The notes under the pieces were generated by a model. The model saw only the letters and a list, made by a program, of their open reading frames with translations, was not told where the DNA came from and did not search any database. The position numbers and the translations under genes were made by a program. From assembly GCF_014836555.1 (NCBI RefSeq), contig NZ_JACSQQ010000014.1:77846-118943 (forward strand): a stretch of DNA of 41,098 nt. Direction: 5' to 3'. Below, piece after piece: positions 16,456 through 24,658 of this stretch (position 1 is the stretch's first letter; each line of letters starts with the position of its first letter). The stretch is from Oerskovia rustica. GTDB lineage: Bacteria; Actinomycetota; Actinomycetes; Actinomycetales; Cellulomonadaceae.

Positions 16456-17469
16456 ATGACCGAACGCACAGCGACCGTCGCGGACGAGGACCTCGGGGAG
16501 CTGCTCGACCAGTACCGGTCACAGCTCACGGGCTACTGCTACCGCCTGCTCGGCTCCTCCTTCGAGGCCGACGACGCGGTCCAGGACACCATGGTGCGCG
16601 CCTGGCGCTCCTACGACCGCTTCGAAGGGCGCTCCGCGCTGCGCTCCTGGCTCTACCGCATCGCGACGAACGTCTGCTTCGACCACATCGCCCAGCGCAA
16701 GCGCCGCGAGCGCCCCATGGGTCTCGGGGCAGCGCAGACGGCCGAGGAGAGGAACCTCGGCGAGCAGCTCTCGGAGGAGACGTGGGTCGAGCCCGTGCCC
16801 GACGACCGCGTGCTGCCGCGGGACGGCGACCCGGCCGACGTCGCGATCGGGCGCGAGTCCATCCGCCTCGCGTTCGTCGCGGCCCTGCAGTACCTGCCGC
16901 CCAAGCAGCGCGCCGTCCTCATCCTGCGCGAGGTCCTGCGCTGGCAGGCCAGCGAGGTCGCCGAGCTCCTGGAGACGTCGGTGCCGTCGGTCAACAGCGC
17001 GCTCCAGCGGGCGCGGGCCACCTTGTCGGCCCAGGCGCACTACGGGTCGGCTCCCGGGGCGGACGGCGCCAACCTGCCGACCGCGCCCGTGGACGAGGAC
17101 AAGAACGAGCTCCTGGAGAAGTACCTCGACGCGTTCGAGCGCTACGACATGCCCGCACTGGTCGCGCTGCTCCACGACGAGGCCACGCTCTCGATGCCGC
17201 CGTACGCGTTGTGGATGCGGGGCCCTGTCCAGATCGAGCGGTGGATGGTCGGGCCGGGCGCGGAGTGCCGGGGCTCGCGCATGGTGCCGGTACGGGCCAA
17301 CGGGACGTTCGGCTTCGGCCAGTACCGGATCTCGCCCACCGGCGGGTACGACGCCTGGGCGCTCCAGGTGATCGACACCGCGGACGGCAAGGTGACCGGC
17401 ATCAACGCGTTCCTCGACGTCGAGGCCTGGTACCCGCTCTTCGGGCTGCCGCTCCACCTCGACGTGTAG
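16456..17469 (+). CDS. ECF sigma factor with SnoaL-like C-terminal domain (SigG/TIGR02960 type)
   Basis: 337 residues. Region 2 (about 20-90: YCYRLLGSSFEADDAVQDTM, RSWLYRIATNVCFDHI) and region 4 (about 140-195: LPPKQRAVLILREVL, SEVAELLETSVPSVNSALQRAR) are typical. A C-terminal NTF2/SnoaL-like domain (about 215-330: LEKYLDAFERYDMPALVALLHDEATLSMPP) replaces a separate anti-sigma factor and in related ECFs modulates activity. GAGAGGA lies before the ATG at 16456; an upstream GTG at 16420 is less likely. The adjacent PP2C/ATPase protein suggests stress signalling, but a direct link is unproven. Confidence 0.92.
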   Translation: MTERTATVADEDLGELLDQYRSQLTGYCYRLLGSSFEADDAVQDTMVRAWRSYDRFEGRSALRSWLYRIATNVCFDHIAQRKRRERPMGLGAAQTAEERNLGEQLSEETWVEPVPDDRVLPRDGDPADVAIGRESIRLAFVAALQYLPPKQRAVLILREVLRWQASEVAELLETSVPSVNSALQRARATLSAQAHYGSAPGADGANLPTAPVDEDKNELLEKYLDAFERYDMPALVALLHDEATLSMPPYALWMRGPVQIERWMVGPGAECRGSRMVPVRANGTFGFGQYRISPTGGYDAWALQVIDTADGKVTGINAFLDVEAWYPLFGLPLHLDV

Positions 17470-17472
17470 GAC

Positions 17473-17516
17473 GCAGGTGAGGGTGGAGCCGGGAGTCCGG
17501 CCCCACCCTCACCTGC
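17473..17516. terminator. Bidirectional terminator between sigma factor and DUF1269 gene
   Basis: A perfect 14-bp outer stem (GCAGGTGAGGGTGG and complement) encloses, after one mismatch, a 5-bp inner stem with loop GAGT. It starts 3 nt after the sigma-factor stop and lies just beyond the stop of the convergent gene, so it probably serves both. Confidence 0.75.
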
Positions 17517-17518
17517 TG

Positions 17519-17550
17519 CGGGTCTGCTGGTCTGCGGGTCTGCTGGTCGC
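17519..17550. repeat. Short tandem duplication
   Basis: CGGGTCTGCTGGTCTG is followed by CGGGTCTGCTGGTC, filling the space between the terminator and the stop of the minus-strand gene. It looks like slippage. Confidence 0.5.
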
Positions 17551-17552
17551 GA

Positions 17553-18035
17553 TCAGTCGAAGGTCTCGAGGAGCACGCGGCGCTCCTCCTGGGTGAGGTT
17601 CGTGGCGATGAGGTCGCCGTGCAGACCGTGGAACCGCTCGCCCACGCGGTCCAGGTTGCCGTCCTCGGTCACGGCGAACAGCGCCGAGGTGCCCTCGGTG
17701 ACCTGAGCCCTGATGCGGTCGAGCTGGTTCTTGTTCAGTCCCACGGCCTCCATGGACTTGTGGATCGCGCCCAGGGCTGCGCCGGCGGCGACACCGATCA
17801 CGGGCACGAAGAAGAGGGCGCCGAACAGCAGCCCCCAGAACGCGCCCCAGCCGGTCCCACGCCACTCGTCCTCGTGCGTGTGGTGCGTCGTGGGCTTCTT
17901 CGCCCCCTCGGGCCAGGTCACGATCGCGCGGTCGACGATCTTGATCAGGCCTTCGGACGCAGCGTCCTTCAGGACGTCGGACGCGGTCTCGGCGCCTCCG
18001 GGTGTGTCGAACGACCAGACGGTGAAGGTAGCCAT
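17553..18035 (-). CDS. DUF1269 family membrane-associated protein
   Basis: 160 residues. The N-terminal domain MATFTVWSFDTPGGAETASDVLKDAASEGLIKIVDRAIVTW is typical of DUF1269; a Gly/Ala-rich hydrophobic segment follows (about 66-90, WGAFWGLLFGALFFVPVIG), then a soluble C-terminal domain. Members often sit with SHOCT and DUF6325 proteins, as here. Function is unknown, possibly stress-related. GAGAGGA precedes the ATG. Confidence 0.85.
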   Translation of the reverse strand: MATFTVWSFDTPGGAETASDVLKDAASEGLIKIVDRAIVTWPEGAKKPTTHHTHEDEWRGTGWGAFWGLLFGALFFVPVIGVAAGAALGAIHKSMEAVGLNKNQLDRIRAQVTEGTSALFAVTEDGNLDRVGERFHGLHGDLIATNLTQEERRVLLETFD

Positions 18036-18110
18036 CGTTGTCCTCTCGAGTGGATCAGGTGGTGCGGGGTGAGCCGCGCGGCAGGGGCGGCGGGTGCCGC
18101 GGGCGCGGCG

Positions 18111-18461
18111 TCAGCCGAGCAGCTTGGCCTTGGCGGCGGCGAACTCGGCGTCGCTGAGGACCCCGCTCGCGTGGAGCTGGCCGAGCTGTTCGATCTGCGC
18201 CAGGAGGTCGTTCCCGCCCGCGGCGGCAGGTGCGGCTGGCGCAGCCTGGGCCGCCTGGGCCGCCGCGGCCTGCTGGGCGTAGAGCTGCTGCTGCTGGGCC
18301 TGTTGCTGCGCCTCGTACTGCTGCTGCTCCGCCTGCTGCTCGGCCTTGCCCTGCTGGTGCCGGTTCACGGCTCCGGCCGTGGCGGACGCCGTCCCGGCGA
18401 TGACGGCCGTGCGGGCCATCGTCCCCAGCAGACCTGGGCGTCCTACGCGTCGTAGTGGCAT
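18111..18461 (-). CDS. SHOCT domain protein with Gln/Ala-rich linker
   Basis: 116 residues: a basic, weakly hydrophobic N-terminus (RTAVIAGTASATAGAV), a Gln/Ala low-complexity coil (about 35-80), and a C-terminal SHOCT motif (QIEQLGQLHASGVLSDAEFAAAKAKLLG). GGAG precedes the ATG. It lies between the DUF1269 and DUF6325 genes in the same orientation and is probably their partner. No enzymatic function is apparent. Confidence 0.85.
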   Translation of the reverse strand: MPLRRVGRPGLLGTMARTAVIAGTASATAGAVNRHQQGKAEQQAEQQQYEAQQQAQQQQLYAQQAAAAQAAQAAPAAPAAAGGNDLLAQIEQLGQLHASGVLSDAEFAAAKAKLLG

Positions 18462-18543
18462 GGTGTGCTCCGTTCCTCGTGCGGTGATGTCCGAGTGCGA
18501 TCGTCCTCGTGCGGTGAGGGGCTCGCCCCGTCAGCGGTGGTCC

Positions 18544-18978
18544 TCAGCCGACCTCGATCTCGGCGAGCTCGACGATCTCGTTGACGACGTCGGCGGGGAT
18601 GCGTTCCTGCGCGATCACCGCTGCCCCGGCGTCGTGCACGGCGCCGACGAACTGCCGCGCCCAGGAGTGCTCGACGATCAGGACGAGCGCGGACGTCCCC
18701 GGTTCGAGGTTCGACGCGACGTCGTCGATGTCCTCCTGCCCGGCGAGGCCCGAGCTGCCGAGCTGGGTCTCGGTGATGTCGAGCTCGTCGCCGAGGTCCT
18801 CGACCTCGATCACGTCGATCTCTCCACCGTCCCCCTTACGGATCACCGTGAGGTCGAGGAGCCTGACGACGTCGGACCCGAGGAGGTCCGCGATCGCGAT
18901 CTTCACCGCGTCGGGGACCCGCTCGGAGGGGAAGGCGATCGCGACGAACTCGACCGGACCGAACTGTGTCGTGGCCAT
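18544..18978 (-). CDS. DUF6325 family protein
   Basis: 144 residues, acidic and soluble. It opens MATTQFGPVEFVAIAFPSE and continues through VRLLDLTVIRKGDGG and SALVLIVEHSWARQF, the pattern of DUF6325. GGAG 8 nt upstream fixes the ATG at 18978; the frame extends further upstream but with non-coding-like composition. It is co-directional with the SHOCT and DUF1269 genes. Function is unknown. Confidence 0.82.
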   Translation of the reverse strand: MATTQFGPVEFVAIAFPSERVPDAVKIAIADLLGSDVVRLLDLTVIRKGDGGEIDVIEVEDLGDELDITETQLGSSGLAGQEDIDDVASNLEPGTSALVLIVEHSWARQFVGAVHDAGAAVIAQERIPADVVNEIVELAEIEVG

Positions 18979-19060
18979 GGGTGGTGCTCCGTTCGTGGTT
19001 GCGGGTGCGGGAAACGTGGGGGCCGGCTCGGGAGAGGGACGAGCGACGGTCAGGCGGTCG

Positions 19061-19480
19061 TCACGGCAGCGACGACGCCGACGCCCGCTGCGCCTCGTCA
19101 CCGTGGACCACGAGCGCCCACAGCACGAAGATCCCCAGGACGATCGTGACGACCGACCACCACGGGCTCGCGGGGAGCGCGACGAACTGGGTCAGCACGT
19201 TGAGCACGACGAGCACGATCGCGACGAGCCGTGCCCATCCGCGCCCGGCGAGGAGGGCGAAGCCCACGATCACGAGGAGCGCCCCGACGACCAGGTGGAC
19301 CCACCCCCAGGTCGACACGTCGAGCACCACGATCCCCTGTTCCCCCAGCCCGACGAGCTTCTCGGGCGAGAACGCGGCGACCATGCCGCTGATCGCGTTG
19401 AACAGCCCGAGCGTGACCAGGACGATGCCCGCGAACCACACCCAGCCGACCCATCCCGTGACCTGTGACGACCGTGCCAT
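19061..19480 (-). CDS. Four-helix membrane protein (DUF7144-like)
   Basis: 139 residues with four membrane segments (about 12-36, 58-78, 82-100, 106-125). GWVWFAGIVLVTLGLFNAISGMVA and the later GWVHLVVGALLVIVGFALLAGR are typical of the DUF7144 family common in actinobacteria. GAGGAGG precedes the ATG at 19480, so the much longer upstream frame is not used. It heads the four-gene minus-strand run down to 17553. Function is unknown. Confidence 0.82.
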   Translation of the reverse strand: MARSSQVTGWVGWVWFAGIVLVTLGLFNAISGMVAAFSPEKLVGLGEQGIVVLDVSTWGWVHLVVGALLVIVGFALLAGRGWARLVAIVLVVLNVLTQFVALPASPWWSVVTIVLGIFVLWALVVHGDEAQRASASSLP

Positions 19481-19618
19481 GGTGCCTCCTCGCACACGTA
19501 GAACGGGTGACGTCGTCCTGGCCGTGACCGGCCCGGCGTCACCCCGGAAGTCTCGCTCCCCTGATCGTGGCACCGGACTCCCGCGTCGGCATCCGCTGCG
19601 TGAGCGGCCGTCCACCAC

Positions 19619-19624
19619 CACTAT
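19619..19624 (+). promoter_or_regulatory. -10 box of the cation/proton antiporter gene, leaderless type
   Basis: CACTAT ends 6 nt before ATG 19631. No ribosome-binding site is visible. Confidence 0.4.
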
Positions 19625-19630
19625 GGGTCC

Positions 19631-20857
19631 ATGGAGCTGGGGTTCACGGGCGGGATCGCGCTGGTCGTCGTGCTCGGGGTCGTGGGGCAGGTCGCCGCGA
19701 AGGCGCTCAAGGTGCCCTCGATCCTGCTGCTGCTCGTGCTGGGGCTGCTGGCCGGTCCCGTGTCCGGGCTCGTCGACCCGGACGTCCTGCTGGGCGACGA
19801 CCTGTTCCCGCTCGTGTCCATGGCGGTCGGCCTCCTGCTGTTCGAGGAGTCGCTCAAGCTCGACATGAAACGGCTCCAGGGCGGGGCTCGGCGTCCGGTC
19901 GCGCTGCTCGTGACCCTGGGTGCGGTCCTGACGGGGGTCGGGGCGACGCTCATCTGCTGGTGGGTGCTCGACCTGCCGCTGTCCCGGGCCGCGGTCATCG
20001 GGGCCATCCTCATCGTGTCGGGTCCGACCGTCGTCGGGCCGCTGCTCGCCGTGATCCGGCCCAAGCAGCCGCTCGAGTCGGTGCTCGCGTTCGAGGGGAT
20101 CTTCATCGACCCGATCGGCGCGACGGTCGCGCTCGCGATGGCCAACGTCGCGCTCCACGCGGCCCCCGAGCACCTGGGCGCGACCGCGCTCTCCGGGGTG
20201 CTCACGGGGGCCGTCGCCGCGGCGGTCTACGTCGCGGCGGTCAAGTGGGGCAGGGTGCCGGCCGCGACCGAGGTGTCGCTCGCGTTCGCCACGGCGCTCG
20301 CGACGTACGCCGTGGCCGAGGCGTTCCACGAGGAGGCGGGCCTGTTCGCGACGACGACGCTGGGCATCGTGCTCGCGAACCAGCGCTGGGCGCGCATCGA
20401 ACCGTTGCACGAGTTCGGCAGCCACGTCGGCCTGCTGCTCATCGGGACGCTCTTCATCCTGCTCTCGGCGCGGGTCGACCTCGACGCCCTCGTGGCGTAC
20501 GCCCTGCCGACGCTCGCGATCGTCGCGCTCCTCGTCCTGGTCCTGCGCCCGTTCGTCGCGTCGGTCGCGACGACGGGCAGCGTGCTGTCGAGCCGAGAAC
20601 GGGTCATGGTCGGCTGGATGGCGCCGCGCGGGATCGTCGCGGCGTCGACCGCGTCGGTCTTCGCGCTGCGTTTCGAGGACGACGGTCAGCCGTTCGAGCA
20701 GCTCGTCCCGGTGGTCTTCGGCGTGATCCTCCTGACCGCGGTCGTGTACGGGCTCACGGGTCCGTGGGTCGCGGCGCGCCTGGGCGTGCGGTCGCCCGGA
20801 CCGGAGGACCTGGACGACGACGGGGTCCCGGTCGCGGAGGAGCGCGCGTCCGGGTGA
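19631..20857 (+). CDS. Cation:proton antiporter (CPA1/NhaP type)
   Basis: 408 residues with 11-12 predicted membrane segments. LLLLVLGLLAGPVSGLVDPD at the start, AAVIGAILIVSGPTVVGPLL, and the ion-binding region FEGIFIDPIGATVALAM match Na+/H+ exchangers of the CPA1 group, which export Na+ or K+ for protons. It lacks the long cytosolic tail and TrkA-N domain of some relatives. The start is set by the leaderless pattern. It sits next to the stress cluster, consistent with ion or pH homeostasis. Confidence 0.9.
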   Translation: MELGFTGGIALVVVLGVVGQVAAKALKVPSILLLLVLGLLAGPVSGLVDPDVLLGDDLFPLVSMAVGLLLFEESLKLDMKRLQGGARRPVALLVTLGAVLTGVGATLICWWVLDLPLSRAAVIGAILIVSGPTVVGPLLAVIRPKQPLESVLAFEGIFIDPIGATVALAMANVALHAAPEHLGATALSGVLTGAVAAAVYVAAVKWGRVPAATEVSLAFATALATYAVAEAFHEEAGLFATTTLGIVLANQRWARIEPLHEFGSHVGLLLIGTLFILLSARVDLDALVAYALPTLAIVALLVLVLRPFVASVATTGSVLSSRERVMVGWMAPRGIVAASTASVFALRFEDDGQPFEQLVPVVFGVILLTAVVYGLTGPWVAARLGVRSPGPEDLDDDGVPVAEERASG

Positions 20858-20945
20858 CGCGGGAGGACCGCGCACGTCGCGCCGTGCACGGGCCGGACCT
20901 TCCCGCCCGACGGCGTGGGCGCACCACGCGTGCGCGTGCGTTCGC

Positions 20946-20951
20946 TACGTT
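20946..20951 (+). promoter_or_regulatory. -10 box of the AI-2E family transporter gene, leaderless type
   Basis: TACGTT ends 6 nt before ATG 20958. Confidence 0.55.
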
Positions 20952-20957
20952 CGCCCC

Positions 20958-22256
20958 ATGACGAGCGACGCGAGCACCACTCCGGAGCCGGCCCCCGGGG
21001 CGTCGGCCGCCCCGGTCACCGACCCCGACCGGCCCCGAGACTTCCTGGCGCTCTCCGCCGACGACCCGCGCAAGCCTCCCCGGTGGTTGCCGCGCGCGCT
21101 CTTCATGACCGTCGTCGCGGTCTTCGTCGGGATCTTCGCCTGGTACGCGATCGGCACCCTCGAGAGCCTCGGCGTCAACATCCTCATCGCGTTCTTCATC
21201 GCCCTCGCGCTCGAGCCGATCGTGGTGTGGCTGGTCCGGCACGGGTGGCGGCGCGGTGCGGCCGCGGCGACGGCGCTGCTGGGTGGGCTGGTGGTGGTCG
21301 TGGGCATCTTCGCGCTCTTCGGCAACCTGTTCGTGCAGCAGCTCGTCCAGCTCGTCCAGTCGATCCCCGCCCTCTACACCGACATCCAGGAGTTCGTCTC
21401 GACGAGGTTCGACGTCGACATCCCGAGCTCCGACGAGCTCCTCAAGCAGGGCTTCAACGAGTTCGGCGAGGACGTCGCGTCGGGTGCGCTGGTCGTCGGG
21501 ACGACGATCGTCGGCGTGATCTTCGCGTTCCTGACGATCATGCTCGTGACGTACTACCTGCTCGCGGCGGGGCCCAAGTTCCGGGTCGCGATCTGCCGCT
21601 GGCTCACGCCGAACCGTCAGCAGGAGGTCCTGCGCCTGTGGGAGATCACGCAGGTCAAGGTCTCCGACTTCATCAACTCGCGCATCGTCCTCGCTGCGCT
21701 GTCGAGCGTGTTCACGTTCGTCTTCCTGCTGATCCTCGGAACCGACTACGCCCTGCCGTTGTCGGTGTTCGTGGGCGTCGTGTCGCAGTTCGTGCCGACG
21801 ATCGGTACGTACATCGGTGGCGCGCTGCCCGTGATCGTGGCGCTCACGTCGCAGGGGCTGCCGCAGGCCCTCGCGGTCCTCATCTTCATCGTCGCGTACC
21901 AGCAGCTCGAGAACCTGTACTTCTCGCCCAAGGTCTCGGCGCGGGCCCTGGAGATGAACCCTGCGGTGTCGTTCGTGGTCGTGCTCGCGTTCGGGGCGGT
22001 GTTCGGCGCGCTCGGGGCGTTCCTGTCGCTCCCGATCGCCGCGACCATCCAGGCCGTCGCGAACACGTACATCCAGCGGCACGAGCTCGTCGACTCCCAC
22101 ATGCTGCACGACCCCGGCCACGGCAAGGGCGACGACCCGGACGAGGACCCGGACGAGAAGGACGGCGGACTGACGCGACGCCGTCGGGCGAACCGCAAGG
22201 CCGGGCGCGACGCCGCGCGCACCGTCGACGAGCGGCACGCCGAGGGCATCGAGTAG
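20958..22256 (+). CDS. AI-2E family transporter
   Basis: 432 residues. After a Pro-rich cytoplasmic N-terminus, about eight membrane segments follow with a soluble loop between the third and fourth (about 140-180). FVPTIGTYIGGALPVIVAL and YQQLENLYFSPKV are family hallmarks (PF01594). Members include YdgG/TqsA-type exporters and Na+/H+ antiporters, so AI-2 itself may not be the substrate. The charged C-terminus (GKGDDPDEDPDEKDGG) is unstructured. Confidence 0.92.
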   Translation: MTSDASTTPEPAPGASAAPVTDPDRPRDFLALSADDPRKPPRWLPRALFMTVVAVFVGIFAWYAIGTLESLGVNILIAFFIALALEPIVVWLVRHGWRRGAAAATALLGGLVVVVGIFALFGNLFVQQLVQLVQSIPALYTDIQEFVSTRFDVDIPSSDELLKQGFNEFGEDVASGALVVGTTIVGVIFAFLTIMLVTYYLLAAGPKFRVAICRWLTPNRQQEVLRLWEITQVKVSDFINSRIVLAALSSVFTFVFLLILGTDYALPLSVFVGVVSQFVPTIGTYIGGALPVIVALTSQGLPQALAVLIFIVAYQQLENLYFSPKVSARALEMNPAVSFVVVLAFGAVFGALGAFLSLPIAATIQAVANTYIQRHELVDSHMLHDPGHGKGDDPDEDPDEKDGGLTRRRRANRKAGRDAARTVDERHAEGIE

Positions 22257-22261
22257 CGCCA

Positions 22262-22298
22262 GCACGACGTCGGCCCGGAGCGGCCGCGCTCGTCGTGC
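22262..22298 (+). terminator. Terminator of the AI-2E transporter gene
   Basis: 8-bp perfect outer stem (GCACGACG and complement) with an inner GGCC/GGCC pairing, starting 6 nt after the stop. Confidence 0.5.
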
Positions 22299-22330
22299 AG
22301 ACGACATCACCCCCGCGTGACCGGCAGCGC

Positions 22331-22336
22331 TAGTGT
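22331..22336 (+). promoter_or_regulatory. -10 box of the second acetyltransferase gene, leaderless type
   Basis: TAGTGT ends 6 nt before ATG 22343. Confidence 0.55.
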
Positions 22337-22342
22337 GCCCGG

Positions 22343-22873
22343 ATGACCGACGCACCTACCGCGACCGTCCGTCCCGCGACCCGCGACGACCTGCCCGCGG
22401 TCGCGGAGATCGCGGCGCACCACGTCCTGCACACGGTCTCGACGTTCCAGACCGAGCCGCTGCCGCTCGCGGGCTGGGAGGAGCGGTGGGAGTCGCTGCG
22501 GGCGGCGGGTCGCCCGTTCCTGGTCGTCACCGTGCCGGGCGCCCCGGGCCTGCCCGACGACGTCGCCGGGTTCGCGTACGTGGGTGCATGGCGCGAGCGG
22601 CCCGCCTACGCGGCGACGGGCGAGGACACCATCTACCTCGCCCCCGGCAGCGAGGGCCGCGGCCTCGGCCGGTCGCTCCTGACCGCCCTCCTGACCGCGG
22701 CCGCGGAGGCAGGGGTGCGCGAGCTCGTCGCGGTCGTGAGCGACGCCGACTCCCCCGCGTCCGTGGTGCTCCACGAGAAGCTGGGCTTCCGACAGGTCGG
22801 GCGCCTCGAACGCGTGGGGTTCAAGCACGGCCGGTGGCTCGACACCGTGCTGCTCCAGCGCTCGCTGGGCTGA
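22343..22873 (+). CDS. GNAT acetyltransferase, phosphinothricin acetyltransferase-like
   Basis: 176 residues. VRPATRDDLPAVAEIAAHHVLHTVSTF at the start, the acetyl-CoA loop SEGRGLGRSLL near residue 110, and VLHEKLGFRQVGRLERVGFK at the end are typical of the PAT/Bar/YncA branch. These acetylate phosphinothricin, methionine sulfoximine or related amino acids; the true substrate is unknown and no antibiotic cluster is nearby. Confidence 0.9.
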   Translation: MTDAPTATVRPATRDDLPAVAEIAAHHVLHTVSTFQTEPLPLAGWEERWESLRAAGRPFLVVTVPGAPGLPDDVAGFAYVGAWRERPAYAATGEDTIYLAPGSEGRGLGRSLLTALLTAAAEAGVRELVAVVSDADSPASVVLHEKLGFRQVGRLERVGFKHGRWLDTVLLQRSLG

Positions 22874-22950
22874 CTCCCCGGCGGGACTCGCCGCCCGGGG
22901 TGCGCGGCGCCGTCGGGCGGCTCCCCCCGACGCATCCCGCACGCCCGTGG

Positions 22951-22956
22951 CACGAT
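22951..22956 (+). promoter_or_regulatory. -10 box of the universal stress protein gene, leaderless type
   Basis: CACGAT ends 6 nt before ATG 22963. Confidence 0.45.
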
Positions 22957-22962
22957 GGACAG

Positions 22963-23394
22963 ATGATCCGACCCCTGCTCGTCGGAGTGCACCCGGGCCA
23001 GCACCCGGACATCGTGCAGCGCGCCGCCGGTTTCGCGCACGCCCTGGGGACGACGGTCGTGTGCGTGTGGGTGGACGTCGGGCCGGTACCCGACGACGGC
23101 CGCGCGGAGCAGCAGCTCAAGGCCGAGCTCGACGGAGCACTGCACGGGACGGGTGTCGGCTGGACCCTCGTCGTCGCGGGCGACGGCGACGTGGCACGCC
23201 AGCTCGACGAGGCCGCGGTGAGCCACGACGCCGCGATCGTCGTGGTCGGCGCGCACCGTGCCGGGGCCGACGGGTGGCGCAACGAGGCCCTGGGTGGCTC
23301 GGTCGCCGGCCGGCTGTCGCACCTGCAGCACCGGCCCGTCGTCGTGCTGCCCGTGCTGCCCGCGCCCACCGAGGGCGAGCCGGACGAGGACTGA
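22963..23394 (+). CDS. Universal stress protein family protein
   Basis: 143 residues, single UspA-like domain. PLLVGVHPGQHPDIVQRAAGFAHALG forms the first strand-helix, VVVGAHRAG the fourth-strand loop, and GSVAGRLSHLQHRPVVVLPV the ATP-binding G-x(9)-G-S-like end. Pos 10-20 carry HPG rather than the usual D-G-S, so nucleotide binding may be altered. The start follows the leaderless pattern. It probably binds a nucleotide and acts under stress. Confidence 0.82.
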   Translation: MIRPLLVGVHPGQHPDIVQRAAGFAHALGTTVVCVWVDVGPVPDDGRAEQQLKAELDGALHGTGVGWTLVVAGDGDVARQLDEAAVSHDAAIVVVGAHRAGADGWRNEALGGSVAGRLSHLQHRPVVVLPVLPAPTEGEPDED

Positions 23395-23458
23395 CGACCC
23401 CCGCCGGCGGCCGCGCGACACCCTCCACGGCGACGCACCCTCGCCCCGCCGGCGTCGC

Positions 23459-23464
23459 TAGGCT
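23459..23464 (+). promoter_or_regulatory. -10 box of the esterase gene, leaderless type
   Basis: TAGGCT ends 6 nt before ATG 23471. Confidence 0.55.
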
Positions 23465-23470
23465 CCGGGC

Positions 23471-24520
23471 ATGGGTTCTCCGAGCGCGACCTCGACAGCC
23501 TCCCGTACCGCGCACCGTCGCTGGCCGCGCGCCCTCGGCTGGGTCGGCGCGTCGCTCGGGGTCGTCGCGCTCGGGACGTTCGTCGCGTCTCAGGTCAGCC
23601 CGTGGCCCTCGGCGCTGCTCATCCGGTACGCGTTCGACAAGGGCGGTACCGAGACCAACGAGAAGCTCGCGGCGCTCGTGCCGTCCGACGTCGTGAGCAC
23701 GACCGACGTCCCCTACCGCGCCGATGATCCCGACGCCCGGCTCGACGTCCACAGGCCCGCGAGCGCCGTCGGCCCGCTTCCCACCGTCGTGTGGACGCAC
23801 GGCGGTGGGTGGGTCTCCGGGAGCAAGGAGCAGGTCGCGAACTACGCGAAGATCGTGGCGAGCCACGGGTACACGGTCGTCGCGATCGACTACTCGGTCG
23901 CGCCCGGCGCGACCTACCCGACACCGCTGGTCGAGCTCAACGACGCGCTCGCCCACGTGACCGCGCACGCCGAGGAGCTGGGTGTGGACCCCGGGCGGAT
24001 CGTGCTGGCGGGCGACTCGGCGGGGTCGCAGATCAGCGCACAGGTCGCCGCCGCGGTCACGAGCCCGGACTACGCCGAGGCGCTGGGCATCGCCCCCTCG
24101 ATCGGCCCCGACCAGCTCGCGGCCGTGGTCCTGCACTGCGGCGCCTACGACATGGCGCTCGTGGACACCTCGGCCGGCGGCGCGGAGTCGTGGTTCCTCG
24201 AGACCGTCCTGTGGTCGTACTCGGGGACCAAGGCCTTCGCGGACGACCCGAGGTTCGCCCCGGCCTCGGTCACGCACCACGTGACCGAGGGCTTCCCGCC
24301 CGCTTTCCTCACGGGCGGGAACGCCGACCCGCTCACTCCCCAGGGCAAGGCCTTGTCCGCGCGGCTAGGGGCGGTCGGTGTCGAGGTCGAGGCGCTCTTC
24401 CAGCCCGACGGCGAGGAGCCGGGGCTGGGCCACGAGTACCAGTTCGACCTCTCGACCGCCGCCGGTCAGGTCGCCCTGGACCGAAGCCTGGAGTTCCTCG
24501 CGAAGCACACGACGGGCTGA
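23471..24520 (+). CDS. Alpha/beta hydrolase, HSL-type esterase with N-terminal membrane segment
   Basis: 349 residues. A hydrophobic segment (about 22-43) is probably an uncleaved anchor or signal. The hydrolase has the oxyanion motif HGGG (110-113), nucleophile GDSAGS (Ser183), Asp286 in GGNADPLTP and His321 in GLGHEY: the complete triad of the hormone-sensitive lipase/acetyl esterase family. It probably cleaves short acyl esters at the cell surface. The start is set by the leaderless pattern. Confidence 0.9.
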   Translation: MGSPSATSTASRTAHRRWPRALGWVGASLGVVALGTFVASQVSPWPSALLIRYAFDKGGTETNEKLAALVPSDVVSTTDVPYRADDPDARLDVHRPASAVGPLPTVVWTHGGGWVSGSKEQVANYAKIVASHGYTVVAIDYSVAPGATYPTPLVELNDALAHVTAHAEELGVDPGRIVLAGDSAGSQISAQVAAAVTSPDYAEALGIAPSIGPDQLAAVVLHCGAYDMALVDTSAGGAESWFLETVLWSYSGTKAFADDPRFAPASVTHHVTEGFPPAFLTGGNADPLTPQGKALSARLGAVGVEVEALFQPDGEEPGLGHEYQFDLSTAAGQVALDRSLEFLAKHTTG

Positions 24521-24524
24521 TCTG

Positions 24525-24551
24525 CCCGGGAGAACCGCCCAGCCTCCCGGG
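24525..24551 (+). terminator. Terminator of the esterase gene
   Basis: 8-bp perfect stem (CCCGGGAG and complement), 4 nt after the stop, with more GC-rich dyads following. Confidence 0.45.
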
Positions 24552-24658
24552 ACATCCGCCCCTGCCGCCCGGGACGCGTCCCGCCCCACGCTCGTCGTGT
24601 CAACTACCCACGGCCGCCGCCCGCCCGGGCCCGGCCCCACGACACGCAGGGGTCCACC

